Numbered from the stretch's first letter, positions 36,299 to 45,837 are shown. The stretch: 64,000 bases of DNA from Nonomuraea jiangxiensis (GCF_900099965.1 NZ_FNDJ01000027.1:1-64000), one strand, 5' to 3'. The notes: generated from the sequence alone by a model not told the origin. Numbers and translations are program-made.

Positions 36299-38695
36299 TC
36301 AGCGGCCAGGATTGGCAGGGCCTGCCGTGCCGTTGCCGCCGCCGCCCCGTCCGTTCCCGAAGCCGCCCCCGCCAGGTCCGCGGCCGTCGCCACCGCCGCC
36401 GCGTCCGTCTCCGCCGGGGCCCCGCCCGTCGCCGCCGCGTCCGTCGTCCCCGCGGTCGGGGTTGAAGATGTCGAACGGGTTGTCGGGGCCGCCCTCCTCG
36501 TCCTTCTCCTTGGGAGGCTTGGGCGCGCAGTTGTCCGTGCACCCGCCGAAGCGCGAGCGGTCAACAGGCGTGAACTTCGCGGGCTCGACCCCCTTCAGGG
36601 CGTCGATCATGGAGTCCTTCCAGATCCGCCCGGAGATGGAGGCCCCGTACACGTACGAGTAGTACGTCCCGCCGATCCTGACCCCGATCAGCTCGTGGTC
36701 GGCGGCGCCGCGCGGGTCGCCGAGGCTGACCGCCGAGGCCAGGTTGGGCGTGTACCCGGCGAACCAGGCCGACATGTAGTTGTCCGTCGTGCCCGTCTTG
36801 CCGGCCGCGTCCCGGCCGATGCCGCCCACCTCGGTCATCGTGCCCTTGGTGAACACGCCGGACAGGATGCCGCTGACCGCGTCGGCGACCTCCTCCTCGA
36901 TCACCTGGGAGCACTTGGGTTTGTACTGCTTGGCCTTGCCGTTCCGGTCCTCGATCTCGGTGATCGCCAGCGGCTTGCAGTATTCGCCGCGGGCGGCGAG
37001 CGCCGCGTACGAGCTGGCGATCGTCACCGGGTCCACCTCGTTGACCCCGAGCGTGAACGTCTCCACCTCCGACAGCTTGCCGCCGTCGGCCCGCTTGACC
37101 CCGAGCTTCTTGGCCATCTTGACGACGTCGCAGAGCCCGACCTTCTCCTCCAGCTTGACGAAGAACGTGTTCACCGACCCCCACGTGCCGGTTTCCAGGG
37201 TCTTGAAACCGCCCCCGCCCTCGCTGGAGTTACGCACGGTGTGGCTCGGGTCGCCGACGTTCTCGCCCTTGCAGTTCTTGAACGTGCTGTAGCCGCCTGC
37301 CGTGTAGCCCGCCGGGCTCGGGAAGCCGTCGCCGTACTTCAGGCCCTCCTCCAGCGCCGCGGCCAGCGTGTAGACCTTGGCCGTCGAGCCCTGCTGGAAC
37401 CCGCGCCCGCCACCGTGCGCCGCGTCGGCCACGATGTTGTAGCTCATCTCGTTGTTCTTCTTGCTCCGGCCGAACTTGCGGGAGGCGGCCATCGCCTTGA
37501 TCTCGCCGGTGCCGGGGACGACCATGGCCTGCGCGGCCACGGGCTTGTCCTTGGTGCTGACGTATTTCTTGATGGCCTTCTCGGCCGCCTTCTGCATCTT
37601 CGGGTCGATGGTGGTCTTGATCCGCAGACCGCCCCGCTGGAGCAGCTTCCTGCGCTCCTCCGGGTTTTTGCCGAACTCCTCGTTGTTGAGGATCTCGTAC
37701 TGGACGTAGAGGCAGAAGTACGGATAAATGCTGGCCTCGCAGCCGCCGGGTACTTTCGTGTCCTTCCACCCCAGCTTCTCCGCCTTGGCCTCGGCCGCCT
37801 GCTGTGGCGTGATCTTGCCGATCTCGGCCATCCGGTCGAGCACGACGTTGCGCCGCTCCAGCAGCCGCGCCCGGGACTCGGGGCCGACGTTGGGGTCGGT
37901 CCTGGCGGGGTTCTGTACGGCGCCGGCCAGGGTGGCGGCCTCGACGAGGTTGAGGTCGGCGGCCGACTTGTCGAAGAAGCGCCTGGCGGCGGCCTGGACG
38001 CCGTGGGCTCCGGCGCCGAAGTAGGCGATGTTCAGATATTTCTCGAGGATCTGGTCCTTGCTGTACTTCTCCTCGATCGCCAGCGCGTAGCGCAGCTCGG
38101 CCAGCTTGCGCGAGACGGTGGGCGCGATCGCCGCCTGCTGCTCCTCAGGCGTCTCGGCCTTGTTGAGCAGGACCTGCTTGACGTACTGCTGGGTGATGGA
38201 CGAGCCACCCTGCATCACGCCGCCGTTGCTCAGGTTTTTGAGGAGCGCCCTGGCCGTTCCCTCGATATCGATCGCCCCGTGCTCGTGGTAGCGATAGTCT
38301 TCGATCGCGATCAGGGCCGTCTGCATGATGGGCGCGACCTGGTCGAGGCGTACGGACTGCCGGTTCTCGAAGTAGAACTGGGCGATCCTCTTGCCGTTGG
38401 CGTCGAACAGCTCGGTCCGCTCGGGCAGGGGAGGTTCGTCGAGCTCTTCCGGCTTGAGGTTGAGCCCTTCCACGGCGCTCTTGGCCGAGATCCCGGCACC
38501 GCCCACCGCGGGCAGGGCCACGGCGGCCGTGAGCACCCCGGCGGCTGCCCCTGCGATGATCAGACGCAGGGTGCCCAGAACGGGGTTGGATCGATCTTTG
38601 CCACGCGCTTGCACGCTACCAAGAGTACGTCGAAAGCCTGACCTTATCGGTAGCTCGACACCATTTCGCCTTGACTGGCGGGGGTGACTAGTCAT
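36299..38695 (-). CDS. Class A penicillin-binding protein (transglycosylase/transpeptidase)
   Basis: A bifunctional peptidoglycan synthase of up to 798 residues. A cytoplasmic N-terminus and one membrane segment (LRLIIAGAAAGVLTAAVALP) precede a GT51 transglycosylase with Glu132 in AIEDYRYHEH and GGSSITQQYVKQ. The transpeptidase has Ser437 in GSTAK, SVN and Lys633 in GKTGTT. The C-terminal 80 residues are Gly/Asp/Arg/Pro repeats, common in actinomycete PBPs. The start is uncertain: ATG 38695 has only GGGA adjacent, and GTG 38614 is a shorter option. It is divergent from wblA, an arrangement also found in Streptomyces. Confidence 0.93.
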   Translation of the reverse strand: MTSHPRQSRRNGVELPIRSGFRRTLGSVQARGKDRSNPVLGTLRLIIAGAAAGVLTAAVALPAVGGAGISAKSAVEGLNLKPEELDEPPLPERTELFDANGKRIAQFYFENRQSVRLDQVAPIMQTALIAIEDYRYHEHGAIDIEGTARALLKNLSNGGVMQGGSSITQQYVKQVLLNKAETPEEQQAAIAPTVSRKLAELRYALAIEEKYSKDQILEKYLNIAYFGAGAHGVQAAARRFFDKSAADLNLVEAATLAGAVQNPARTDPNVGPESRARLLERRNVVLDRMAEIGKITPQQAAEAKAEKLGWKDTKVPGGCEASIYPYFCLYVQYEILNNEEFGKNPEERRKLLQRGGLRIKTTIDPKMQKAAEKAIKKYVSTKDKPVAAQAMVVPGTGEIKAMAASRKFGRSKKNNEMSYNIVADAAHGGGRGFQQGSTAKVYTLAAALEEGLKYGDGFPSPAGYTAGGYSTFKNCKGENVGDPSHTVRNSSEGGGGFKTLETGTWGSVNTFFVKLEEKVGLCDVVKMAKKLGVKRADGGKLSEVETFTLGVNEVDPVTIASSYAALAARGEYCKPLAITEIEDRNGKAKQYKPKCSQVIEEEVADAVSGILSGVFTKGTMTEVGGIGRDAAGKTGTTDNYMSAWFAGYTPNLASAVSLGDPRGAADHELIGVRIGGTYYSYVYGASISGRIWKDSMIDALKGVEPAKFTPVDRSRFGGCTDNCAPKPPKEKDEEGGPDNPFDIFNPDRGDDGRGGDGRGPGGDGRGGGGDGRGPGGGGFGNGRGGGGNGTAGPANPGR

Positions 38696-38858
38696 TCCCG
38701 GTCAAGACTCCGCCGAGAAATTGGTCCTCTGGGGTCTGTCGGCCCGAACGTGTAGTTGCGTACGTTCTCCTCTGCGGCAACTGAATACGGAGGCTCGGCG
38801 CCCGCGCCCGTCGGCCCCAAATGAACGACTGACCACCTAAGGGGAGTGGGGTCGAACA

Positions 38859-39155
38859 ATGTGGATCACGGATTGGACCTCCCGTGCCGCCTGTAAGGGT
38901 GCGGATCCGGATGCCCTGTTCGTGCAGGGCGCCGCGCAGAACAGGGCCAAGCTCATCTGCCGGGGCTGCCCGGTCCGCACCGAATGCCTCGCCGATGCGC
39001 TGGACAACCGCATCGAGTTCGGGGTGTGGGGCGGTATGACCGAACGCGAACGGCGTGCGCTGCTACGGCGACGACCCGACGTGGACTCGTGGCGCGAGCT
39101 GCTCGAGTCGGCCAAGGAAGAGTACGAACGAACAAACGAGCTGGTCGCGGGCTGA
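38859..39155 (+). CDS. wblA: WhiB-family iron-sulfur transcription regulator WblA
   Basis: A 98-residue Wbl protein that binds a 4Fe-4S cluster and regulates development and antibiotic production in Streptomyces. The four cluster cysteines are Cys12, Cys34, Cys37 and Cys43 (CRGCPVRTEC), with the GVWGG turn at 55-59 and a basic RRALLRRRP tail. The sequence VQGAAQNRAK and the neighbourhood (PBP on one side, two ArsA-like ATPases on the other) match WblA rather than other WhiB paralogues. ATG 38859 has GGAG upstream at about 12 nt. A perfect terminator follows. WblA often represses secondary metabolism, so this gene may influence the nearby cluster in trans. Confidence 0.92.
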   Translation: MWITDWTSRAACKGADPDALFVQGAAQNRAKLICRGCPVRTECLADALDNRIEFGVWGGMTERERRALLRRRPDVDSWRELLESAKEEYERTNELVAG

Positions 39156-39170
39156 TCCCGAACCCGCGAG

Positions 39171-39206
39171 AAAGTACGGCCGGCGCCGTCCGCCGGCCGT
39201 ACTTTT
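39171..39206. terminator. Bidirectional terminator between wblA and ArsA-like genes
   Basis: A perfect 14-bp inverted repeat, AAAGTACGGCCGGC and complement, with a 7-nt loop and A/T-rich feet that give a U run on both strands. It lies 16 bp after wblA and just before the end of the convergent ATPase operon. Confidence 0.85.
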
Positions 39207-39210
39207 GTCA

Positions 39211-40338
39211 TCAGGCGCTCGCCAGCAGGTCACCGATCTGCCGCAGACCCGTGAGATCGTGAACATCCTCGGACATGGCGCGAACCCGCACCACGGGCAC
39301 CGTGGGGTGGGCCGAGGTGAAGTGTTCCTGCTCACGGCCCTCGCGGGCCATGAGTTGCATCCGCCCGGCGTGCAGCCGCAGCACGGCGGCGGTCAGCTCG
39401 TGCTCGCCCCTGGAGTCCAGGTCCTCCGCGGCGGCGGCGCTGCGGGCCGCTGAGAGCTTCGAGGCGGGTGCCACGTGCACGCGGTTGACCACCAGTCCGG
39501 CCAGCGGCATGCGCTCCTCAGCGAGCCTCTCGACGAAGTAGGACGCCTCGCGCATCGCGTCGCGCTCCGGCGCGGCCACCACGAGGAAGGCCGTGCCGGG
39601 GGCCTGCAGCAGCTTGTACGTCATGTCGGCGCGCTGCCTGAACCCGCCGAAGACGGCGTCGAGCGCTGACACGAACGTCTGCAGGTCCTTGATCACCTGT
39701 GCGCCGAGCAGCTTGGTCATCGCTCCCGCCACCAGCCCGAACCCGGCGTTGAGCAGCCGGAACGCGTTGCGCCCTCCGGCCTTGGCCGGTGCCGTCAGCA
39801 GCCGGATGACCCGTCCGTCGAGGAAGCGCCCGAGCCGCTCGGGGGCGTCGAGGAAGTCGAGCGCCGACCGCGAGGGCGGCGTGTCCACGATGATCAGGTC
39901 CCACTCGTCGGAGCGGCGCAGCTGGCCCAGCTTCTCCATCGCCATGTACTCCTGCGTGCCCGAGAAGCTGGAGGAGAGCGACTGGTAGAAGGGGTTGGAC
40001 AGGATCTGGCGGGCCCGCGCGGGATCGGCGTGCGCCTCGATGATCTCGTCGAACGTGCGCTTCATGTCGAGCATCATCGCGAAGAGCTGGCCGCCGCCCT
40101 CGGGCGAGCTGACCAGGCGCGGCGTGTTGTCCAGCTCGGTGAGGCCCATCGACTGGGCCAGGCGCCGGGCCGGGTCGACGGTGAGCACGACCACGCACCG
40201 GCCGCGCTCCGCGGCCCGCAGCCCGAGGGCGGCGGCGGTCGTGGTCTTGCCCACGCCGCCCGCACCGCAGCAGACGACGATCCTGGTGCCGCTGTCGTCG
40301 AGGATGGCGTCGATGTCGAGGCGGGCGGGCTTTTTCAC
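39211..40338 (-). CDS. ArsA/GET3-like P-loop ATPase (second gene of pair)
   Basis: A 375-residue soluble ATPase of the ArsA/MinD superfamily with the deviant Walker A GAGGVGKTT at 25-33, DPARRLAQSMGL (switch region) and VDTPPS (Walker B-like). The pair of such ATPases beside wblA is conserved in actinomycetes but its function is not known; arsenite transport is unlikely since no ArsB or ArsR is present. The start overlaps the end of the upstream ATPase gene (ATGA), so the two are likely made in equal amounts and may form a heterodimer. Confidence 0.9.
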   Translation of the reverse strand: MKKPARLDIDAILDDSGTRIVVCCGAGGVGKTTTAAALGLRAAERGRCVVVLTVDPARRLAQSMGLTELDNTPRLVSSPEGGGQLFAMMLDMKRTFDEIIEAHADPARARQILSNPFYQSLSSSFSGTQEYMAMEKLGQLRRSDEWDLIIVDTPPSRSALDFLDAPERLGRFLDGRVIRLLTAPAKAGGRNAFRLLNAGFGLVAGAMTKLLGAQVIKDLQTFVSALDAVFGGFRQRADMTYKLLQAPGTAFLVVAAPERDAMREASYFVERLAEERMPLAGLVVNRVHVAPASKLSAARSAAAAEDLDSRGEHELTAAVLRLHAGRMQLMAREGREQEHFTSAHPTVPVVRVRAMSEDVHDLTGLRQIGDLLASA

Positions 40339-41339
40339 GCTGCTCCCTGGGTGCGGATGCTCTCTGCCAGCTCGTAGAGGCCGGCCAGGTCGACGCCGTC
40401 GGCCAGCAGGGGCAGGTCGTAGCTCTTGAGCCCCGCCCCGGCCAGTGACTCGCGTTCGGCGCGCTCCAGCTCGGTGCGGTGGGCGTGCTCGGCGACCTCC
40501 TCGGCGAGCGCCTCGGCCATCGCCACGGCCTGGGCGCCGTCGGCCACTCCCGCCGCTTTGAGCCCGAGTACGAGCTCCCCCGGGTCGAAGCGGGCTTTGA
40601 CAGCTGTGTCAAGAGCGGCCTGGGGGAGCAGTGAATCGCGCACCATATTGATGAAAATGCAACCAGTTGGCAGGCCCGCGGAGCGCAATTCGCCGATGCC
40701 GTCGAGGGTCTCCTGGACCGGCATCTCCTCCAGCAGGGTGACAAGGTGCACGGCCGTCTCCCGCGACTTGACCACGCCGTTGACCAGCTCGGAGTGGTTC
40801 TTGATCGGCCCGACCTTGGCCAGGCCCGCCACCTCCTGGGTGACGTTCAGAAAGCGCGCGATGCGGCCGGTCGGCGGCGCGTCGAGCACGACCGCGTCGT
40901 AGATCCGGCGGCCGTTCTTGCCCCGCCTGCGTACGGCCTCGGTCGTCTTGCCCGTGACGAGCACGTCGCGGAACCCGGGGGCCACGGTGGTGGCGAAGTC
41001 GACGATGCCCATCTTGGTCAGCGCCCGGCCGGCGCGGCGCATCCCGTAGAACATCTCGATGTATTCGAGCATCGCCTCTTCGGGATCGACGGCCAGCGCG
41101 TAGACGTCGCCGCCGGAGGGGGCCACGGCGACCTTGCGCTCTTCGTACGGCAGCGGCGGCAGATCGAAGATCTGCGCGATGCCCTGCCTGCCCTCCACCT
41201 CGACCAGCAGCACCTTGCGGCCGCCCGCGGCCAGGGCGAGGGCCAGGGCGGCGGCGACCGTGGTCTTGCCCGTGCCGCCCTTGCCGGTGACCACGTGCAG
41301 TCGCACGTCGGTCCAGTCCGTGTCCGGAGACTCCACCAC
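40335..41339 (-). CDS. ArsA/GET3-like P-loop ATPase (first gene of pair)
   Basis: A 334-residue partner of the following ATPase, with Walker A GKGGTGKTT at 19-27, LLVEVEGRQGIAQIF and VLDAPPTGRIARFL. The latter resembles the nucleotide switch of ArsA. The first in-frame start is GTG 41339 with little ribosome-site evidence. It is divergent from the small DUF4177-like gene, with a gap of about 120 bp that must hold both promoters. Confidence 0.9.
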   Translation of the reverse strand: MVESPDTDWTDVRLHVVTGKGGTGKTTVAAALALALAAGGRKVLLVEVEGRQGIAQIFDLPPLPYEERKVAVAPSGGDVYALAVDPEEAMLEYIEMFYGMRRAGRALTKMGIVDFATTVAPGFRDVLVTGKTTEAVRRRGKNGRRIYDAVVLDAPPTGRIARFLNVTQEVAGLAKVGPIKNHSELVNGVVKSRETAVHLVTLLEEMPVQETLDGIGELRSAGLPTGCIFINMVRDSLLPQAALDTAVKARFDPGELVLGLKAAGVADGAQAVAMAEALAEEVAEHAHRTELERAERESLAGAGLKSYDLPLLADGVDLAGLYELAESIRTQGAA

Positions 41340-41462
41340 TCGAGGCTACCGAACGGCCATTTCCCGGATGCCGATGAGTCTCGATTGAGATTGCTCACAC
41401 TGTGCTGCGCCGCGTTCGGCGGTGTATCACGGGCCGTGGTCACAACGCCTACGCTGACTGCC

Positions 41463-41618
41463 ATGAAGAAATGGGAGTACCTCACGGCCCCTGTGCTCAT
41501 CCACAACACCAAGATGATCCTGGACAACTTCGGCTCCGACGGCTGGGAGCTGGTCCAGATCCTGCAGGGCGCCACGCCCGAGCAGCTCGTCGCCTACTTC
41601 AAGCGGGAGAAGCAGTGA
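41463..41618 (+). CDS. Small DUF4177-like protein
   Basis: A 51-residue protein, MKKWEYLTAPVLIHNTK onward with a central DGWELVQIL motif, typical of the DUF4177 family of small proteins of unknown function. The stop overlaps the GTG start of the RidA-like gene, so the two are coupled. No strong ribosome site precedes ATG 41463, so it may be translated from a leaderless message. Confidence 0.85.
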   Translation: MKKWEYLTAPVLIHNTKMILDNFGSDGWELVQILQGATPEQLVAYFKREKQ

Positions 41619-42076
41619 CGACGCCCGAGCAGAAGCTCGCGGAGCTGGGGCTGAGCCTGCCCGACGTGCCCACGCCGGCGGGGGCCTACGTGCCCGCCGT
41701 ACGCTCGGGCGACCACGTTTACACCTCCGGCCAGCTGCCCTTCGTGGACGGCAAGCTGACCCGGACCGGCAAGCTGGGCGCCGGGGTCACCACGGAGGAG
41801 GCCGCCGCGCTGGCCCGCGTCTGCGCGCTCAACGCGGTTGCCGCGCTCAAGTCGGAGGTCGGCGACCTGTCGAGGGTCGTACGCATCGTGAAGGTCGTGG
41901 TGTTCGTGGCCAGCGACCCGGCGTACACCGAGCAGCCCAAGGTGGGCAACGGCGCGAGCGAGCTGCTGGCCGAGGTGTTCGGCGATCTGGGCAGGCACGC
42001 GCGTAGCGCCGTGGGCGTCGCCGTGCTGCCCCTCGACTCGCCGGTGGAGGTGGAATTGATAGCGGAAGTTTCCTAA
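41615..42076 (+). CDS. RidA family (YjgF/UK114) protein
   Basis: A 153-residue member of the RidA superfamily, enzymes that hydrolyse reactive enamine/imine intermediates released by PLP enzymes. The N-terminal AELGLSLPDVPTPAGAYVPAV and SGQLPF motifs and the C-terminal VEVELIAEVS are family marks. The Arg of the RidA active site is not obvious in its usual place, so it may belong to a subgroup with other chemistry. Start GTG 41615 overlaps the preceding stop. Confidence 0.88.
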   Translation: MTTPEQKLAELGLSLPDVPTPAGAYVPAVRSGDHVYTSGQLPFVDGKLTRTGKLGAGVTTEEAAALARVCALNAVAALKSEVGDLSRVVRIVKVVVFVASDPAYTEQPKVGNGASELLAEVFGDLGRHARSAVGVAVLPLDSPVEVELIAEVS

Positions 42077-42102
42077 TTGCTGGGATATGTCACCATGACC
42101 GA

Positions 42103-42924
42103 ATGGTGTTCTATGTGACCGGGGTCGGATTCCCGCTTCCAGCCGAGCTCGCCGCGCGGGCCCGGGACATCATGGCCGGACGGGTCGAGCCGGTGCCCGC
42201 GCGGGACGCCGCCACGGTGGTGATCCTGCGGGAGGGCCCGGAGGTCTATCTGCTCCGGCGGACGTCCACGATGGCCTTCGCGGCGGGCGCGTACGTCTTC
42301 CCCGGCGGCTCCGTGGACGCCCGCGACGCCGACCAGGCGGTCGCCTGGGCCGGGCCGTCGCCCGCGGAGTGGGGCGCGATCTTCCACGCCGGCGAGCGGG
42401 TCGCCCGCGCGCTGGTGTGCGCGGCCGTACGCGAGACGTTCGAGGAGTCCGGCGTGTTGCTGGCGGGCCCCGGCCCCGACTCCGTGGTCGGGGACACGAC
42501 AGGCGACGACTGGGAGGCCGACAGGCTGGCGCTGATCGACCGGAGCCTGTCGTTCGCGGACTTCCTCGCCCGGCGCGGCCTGGTGCTCCGCTCCGACCTG
42601 CTCAAGCCCTGGGCGCACTGGATCACGCCCGAGATCGAGCACAGGCGCTATGACACGCGCTTCTTCGCCGCGGTGCTGCCCGAGGGCCAGCGCACCCGCG
42701 ACGTGGGGGGCGAGGCCGACCAGGTCGCCTGGAAACGCCCCGCCGAGGCGCTCGCCCTGGCAGAACAGGGCGAGATCTTCCTGATGCCGCCCACCCATCA
42801 CACGCTTGACGAACTGGCGGGCCACGACGGCCTCGACTCCATCCTGGCCGAACGCCGGGAGATCGTGCCCATCATGCCCAGGGCCGTGGAGACCGACGGC
42901 CGGATGCGGCTGGTGATCTCGTGA
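42103..42924 (+). CDS. Large Nudix hydrolase (NUDT19-like)
   Basis: A 273-residue Nudix protein. The Nudix box is split by an insertion: FPGGSVDARD at about residues 66-75, then AAVRETFEESGVLLAG near 107-122. This spread form is typical of NUDT19/CoA-diphosphatase-like enzymes. The first ATG at 42103 has no ribosome site, so the true start may differ. Its stop overlaps the start of the metallo-hydrolase gene (GTGA). Confidence 0.85.
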   Translation: MVFYVTGVGFPLPAELAARARDIMAGRVEPVPARDAATVVILREGPEVYLLRRTSTMAFAAGAYVFPGGSVDARDADQAVAWAGPSPAEWGAIFHAGERVARALVCAAVRETFEESGVLLAGPGPDSVVGDTTGDDWEADRLALIDRSLSFADFLARRGLVLRSDLLKPWAHWITPEIEHRRYDTRFFAAVLPEGQRTRDVGGEADQVAWKRPAEALALAEQGEIFLMPPTHHTLDELAGHDGLDSILAERREIVPIMPRAVETDGRMRLVIS

Positions 42925-43709
42925 GCGGCCTGTACATCCCGATCGGCACGCCCGACGGCTCCCGTACCGAGCACGCCGAGAACCTGCTCGCGCCCAACCC
43001 CTCCGTGATGACGCTCGACGGCACCAACACGTGGGTCGTCGGCGGGGAGGACGTCGTGGTGGTGGATCCGGGGCCGGACGACGAGTCGCACCTCCGCCGC
43101 GTACGCGACCATCTGGGGGAGCGCCACGTCACCGAGATCCTGCTCACCCACGGGCATTTCGACCACAGCGGCGGCGCCAGGCGCTTCGCCGAGCTGGTCG
43201 GCGCGCCCGTGCGCGCCCTCGACCCGCGCCACCGGCTCGGCGACGAGGGCCTCGCCGACGGCGACGTGGTGACCGCGGGCGACGTGGAGCTCCATGTCTA
43301 CGGCACGCCCGGCCACTCGTTCGACTCGCTCTGCTTCTGGCTGCCCCAGGACCAGGCGATGCTGACCGGTGACACGGTGCTCGGCAGGGGCACCACGATC
43401 ATCGCCAAGGACGGCGGGCTGGCCGACTATCTCCGCAGCCTCGACCGGCTCAGGGCGGTGGCGGAGAGCCTGGCGGCGCGGGCGCTGCTGCCCGGCCACG
43501 GGCCGGTGCTGCCCGATCCGATCGGGGCGCTGGACGGCTATATCGCGCACCGGCGCGAGCGGCTCGACCAGATCAGGGCGGCGCGGGAGCAGGGGGCGCG
43601 CACGCCGCGCGAGATCGTCCGCATCGTCTACGCAGACGTCGACCGCTCCCTCTGGGCCGCCGCCGAGATGTCAGTGGTCGCGCAGCTGGACTATCTGGAC
43701 CGGTCCTGA
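42921..43709 (+). CDS. Metallo-beta-lactamase-fold hydrolase (LACTB2-like)
   Basis: A 262-residue MBL-fold hydrolase with the zinc motif THGHFDHSGG, HVYGTPGHSFDS, LTGDTVLG and the distal LPGHGPV. A C-terminal helical extension with TPREIVRIVY is typical of LACTB2-like proteins, some of which are RNases. It is the last gene of a run of four (41463-43709) on the plus strand and converges on crp. Confidence 0.9.
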   Translation: MSGLYIPIGTPDGSRTEHAENLLAPNPSVMTLDGTNTWVVGGEDVVVVDPGPDDESHLRRVRDHLGERHVTEILLTHGHFDHSGGARRFAELVGAPVRALDPRHRLGDEGLADGDVVTAGDVELHVYGTPGHSFDSLCFWLPQDQAMLTGDTVLGRGTTIIAKDGGLADYLRSLDRLRAVAESLAARALLPGHGPVLPDPIGALDGYIAHRRERLDQIRAAREQGARTPREIVRIVYADVDRSLWAAAEMSVVAQLDYLDRS

Positions 43710-43731
43710 CGCCGGTCCGGGCCGGACCCGG

Positions 43732-44412
43732 TCACCTGGACCGGTTGTGGAGCCGGTCGATGTCGAGGATGACCACGGCCTTGGCCTCGATGCGCAGCCA
43801 GCCGCGCTGGGCGAAGTCGGCCAGCGCCTTGTTGACCGTCTCGCGGGAGGCGCCGACGAGCTGGGCCAGCTCCTCCTGGGTCAGGTCGTGGTGCACCCGC
43901 AGGCCGTCGTCGATCTTGGTGCCGAAGCGCTCGGCCAGGTCGAGCAGCTGCTTGGCCACCCGTCCGGGCACGTCGGTGAAGACCAGGTCGGCCAGCACGT
44001 CGTTGGTGCGCCGCAGTCGCTGCGCGAGCGCGCGCAGCAGGTGCAGGGCCACCTCGGGGCGGCCGGTCAGCCAGGGTCGCAGGTCGTCGTGGCCCAGCCC
44101 GGCCAGCCGCACGTCGGTCAGCGCGGTCGCGGTGGCCGTGCGCGGTCGCGGGTCGAACAGCGACAACTCGCCGAACATCTCGCTCGGCCCCAGCACGCTG
44201 AGCAGATTTTCCCGCCCGTCCGGCGAGGTGCGGGAGAGCTTGATCTTGCCCTCCAGCACGACGTAGAGCCGGTCGCCGGTCTCGTTCTCGTGGAAGAGCG
44301 TCTGTCCCTTGGACAGCTGGACCTCCGTGATGCTCGTCCGCAGCGCGGCGGCGCTCTCGCGGTCCAACGCGGCGAACAGGGGGGCCTTGCCCAGCACATC
44401 GTCGGTGTTCAC
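43732..44412 (-). CDS. crp: Crp/Fnr family transcription regulator (actinomycete Crp)
   Basis: A 226-residue cyclic-nucleotide-binding regulator. The ligand domain contains GDRLYVVLEGKIKL and FGELSLFDPRPRTATA, matching the cAMP pocket, and the C-terminal winged helix has LTQEELAQLVGASRETVNKAL. GTG 44412 is chosen because GGAGG lies four bases upstream, and the length then matches Streptomyces Crp, a regulator of germination and antibiotic production. The longer frame to 44463 has no ribosome site. Confidence 0.95.
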   Translation of the reverse strand: MNTDDVLGKAPLFAALDRESAAALRTSITEVQLSKGQTLFHENETGDRLYVVLEGKIKLSRTSPDGRENLLSVLGPSEMFGELSLFDPRPRTATATALTDVRLAGLGHDDLRPWLTGRPEVALHLLRALAQRLRRTNDVLADLVFTDVPGRVAKQLLDLAERFGTKIDDGLRVHHDLTQEELAQLVGASRETVNKALADFAQRGWLRIEAKAVVILDIDRLHNRSR

Positions 44413-44524
44413 TCTGCCTCCTCTGCTGCCATTGTGACGCACCCCACTCCGGGCGGCACACACAGGTTAGGGGATATGCCGGAGTGATTTGGGCTTGCCC
44501 CATGAGTCACATTCAGGGGGAAAG

Positions 44525-44989
44525 TTACCCGACGCGCCGGTGCGCCCCGGACAGCAGGCCGTCGACTGAGGCCATCGCCGCCGCCACGGACCGTCCCAGC
44601 AGGACACGCAGCACGTCCACGGATCTCGGCCGGGCGCCGGGATCGGGGTGCCGGCACTGCTCGACCGCCAGCCGCAGCGCGGGCGGGAGGATCCGCGGGT
44701 CGCCGTCCTCCGTCCCGGTGGCCGCGAAGACCACCAGGTCGGCCCAGGCCCGTACGTCGTCCGCCGCCGCGCCTTCGTAGCTGGTCCCGGAGGTCTCCCA
44801 GCCGATGAGCACCTGGCCCCGGCCGCCGAGCGCCACGCTGTCCCGGCTCATCCGCAGCCCGGCGGTGTCGCCACCGTGCAGCCTGGCCAGCGCCGCCATG
44901 CAGCTCACGGCGAAATGATGCAGCGCCCGGCCGCCCAGCGGCCCCTCGTGACGCACGAAGTACGCCAGCGACGCACCCTGATCACCCAT
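44525..44989 (-). CDS. Short protein-kinase-like C-lobe protein, probably non-catalytic
   Basis: A 154-residue protein that looks like part of a Ser/Thr protein kinase C-lobe: [21 protein letters not shown] resembles a degenerate catalytic loop, and [17 protein letters not shown] with [14 protein letters not shown] resembles the lobe's end. The N-lobe with its ATP-binding lysine is absent, and the HRD/DFG motifs are not intact, so kinase activity is not expected. It may be a pseudokinase-like regulator. Conserved position between crp and nth supports a real gene. Confidence 0.7.
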   Translation of the reverse strand: MGDQGASLAYFVRHEGPLGGRALHHFAVSCMAALARLHGGDTAGLRMSRDSVALGGRGQVLIGWETSGTSYEGAAADDVRAWADLVVFAATGTEDGDPRILPPALRLAVEQCRHPDPGARPRSVDVLRVLLGRSVAAAMASVDGLLSGAHRRVG

Positions 44990-45074
44990 ACCCGGCCCCC
45001 TTCCCGCGCCAGGTTGTACGTGTTCCGGCCGGTCCAGGGTTCAACCATGTGGAGAAGCTTCTAGTCTTGGCCGC

Positions 45075-45797
45075 ATGGCCACCAAAGCGGCGGGGCGCAA
45101 GCCGGAGACCCGGCTCGCACTGGTACGCCGGGCGCGCAAGATCAACCGCATCCTGGCGGAGACCTATCCGGACGCCCACTGCGAGCTCGACTTCACCAAC
45201 CCCTTAGAACTGCTGGTCGCGACCATCCTCTCCGCGCAGTGCACGGACAAGCGGGTCAACATGGTGACCCCTACGCTGTTCGCGAAATACCCGGCGGTGG
45301 CCGACTACGCCGCCGCGGACCGGTCCGAGGTGGAGGACATCATCCGCTCGACCGGCTTCTTCCGCGCGAAGACCAACAGCATCATCGGCATGGCCCAGGC
45401 GGTCTGCGAGCGCTACGGGGGCGAGGTCCCCGGCAAGCTCAAGGACCTGGTCACGCTGCCCGGCGTGGGACGCAAGACGGCCAACGTGGTGCTCGGCAAC
45501 GCGTTCGACGTGCCGGGGCTCACCGTCGACACCCACTTCCAGCGGCTGGTGCGCCGCTTCGGCTGGACCGACGAGACCGATCCCGTCAAGATCGAGCACA
45601 TCGTCGGCGAGCTGCTGCCCAGGCGCGAGTGGACGATCTTCTCCCACCGGGTGATCTGGCACGGCCGCCGCATCTGCCATGCCCGCCGCCCGGCCTGCGG
45701 CGTGTGCCCGCTGGCCGCCCTGTGCCCCTCCTACGGCACCGGCCCCACCTCGGAGGCCGAGGCGGAAAAGCTCGTCAAGCCCGGCCCGTTCTCCTGA
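45075..45797 (+). CDS. nth: Endonuclease III (DNA glycosylase/AP lyase)
   Basis: A 240-residue base-excision repair enzyme for oxidised pyrimidines. It has [10 protein letters not shown] with the catalytic lysine, the helix-hairpin-helix [21 protein letters not shown] with the catalytic aspartate, and a C-terminal 4Fe-4S cluster formed by Cys201, Cys208, Cys211 and Cys217. ATG 45075 lacks a strong ribosome site, but the N-terminal [17 protein letters not shown] extension is normal for actinomycetes. Confidence 0.95.
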   Translation: MATKAAGRKPETRLALVRRARKINRILAETYPDAHCELDFTNPLELLVATILSAQCTDKRVNMVTPTLFAKYPAVADYAAADRSEVEDIIRSTGFFRAKTNSIIGMAQAVCERYGGEVPGKLKDLVTLPGVGRKTANVVLGNAFDVPGLTVDTHFQRLVRRFGWTDETDPVKIEHIVGELLPRREWTIFSHRVIWHGRRICHARRPACGVCPLAALCPSYGTGPTSEAEAEKLVKPGPFS

Positions 45798-45837
45798 TCC
45801 GGGGAAGTGATCGGCGCCGGCGCGTGTTGCAGCATGC

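Noticed and set aside
36074-38641. Long plus-strand frame opposite the penicillin-binding protein gene
   Set aside because: It mirrors the PBP gene in the antisense frame and is full of Val/Arg/Gly/His runs. The PBP motifs on the minus strand are unambiguous.
40335-41339. Arsenic resistance operon
   Set aside because: Two ArsA-like ATPases are present, but no ArsB, ArsR, ArsC or ArsD. The wblA neighbourhood is a conserved actinomycete arrangement of other, unknown function.
41463-41618. Precursor peptide of a ribosomally made natural product
   Set aside because: The small protein matches the DUF4177 pattern and is coupled to a RidA-like gene. No modification enzymes are near.
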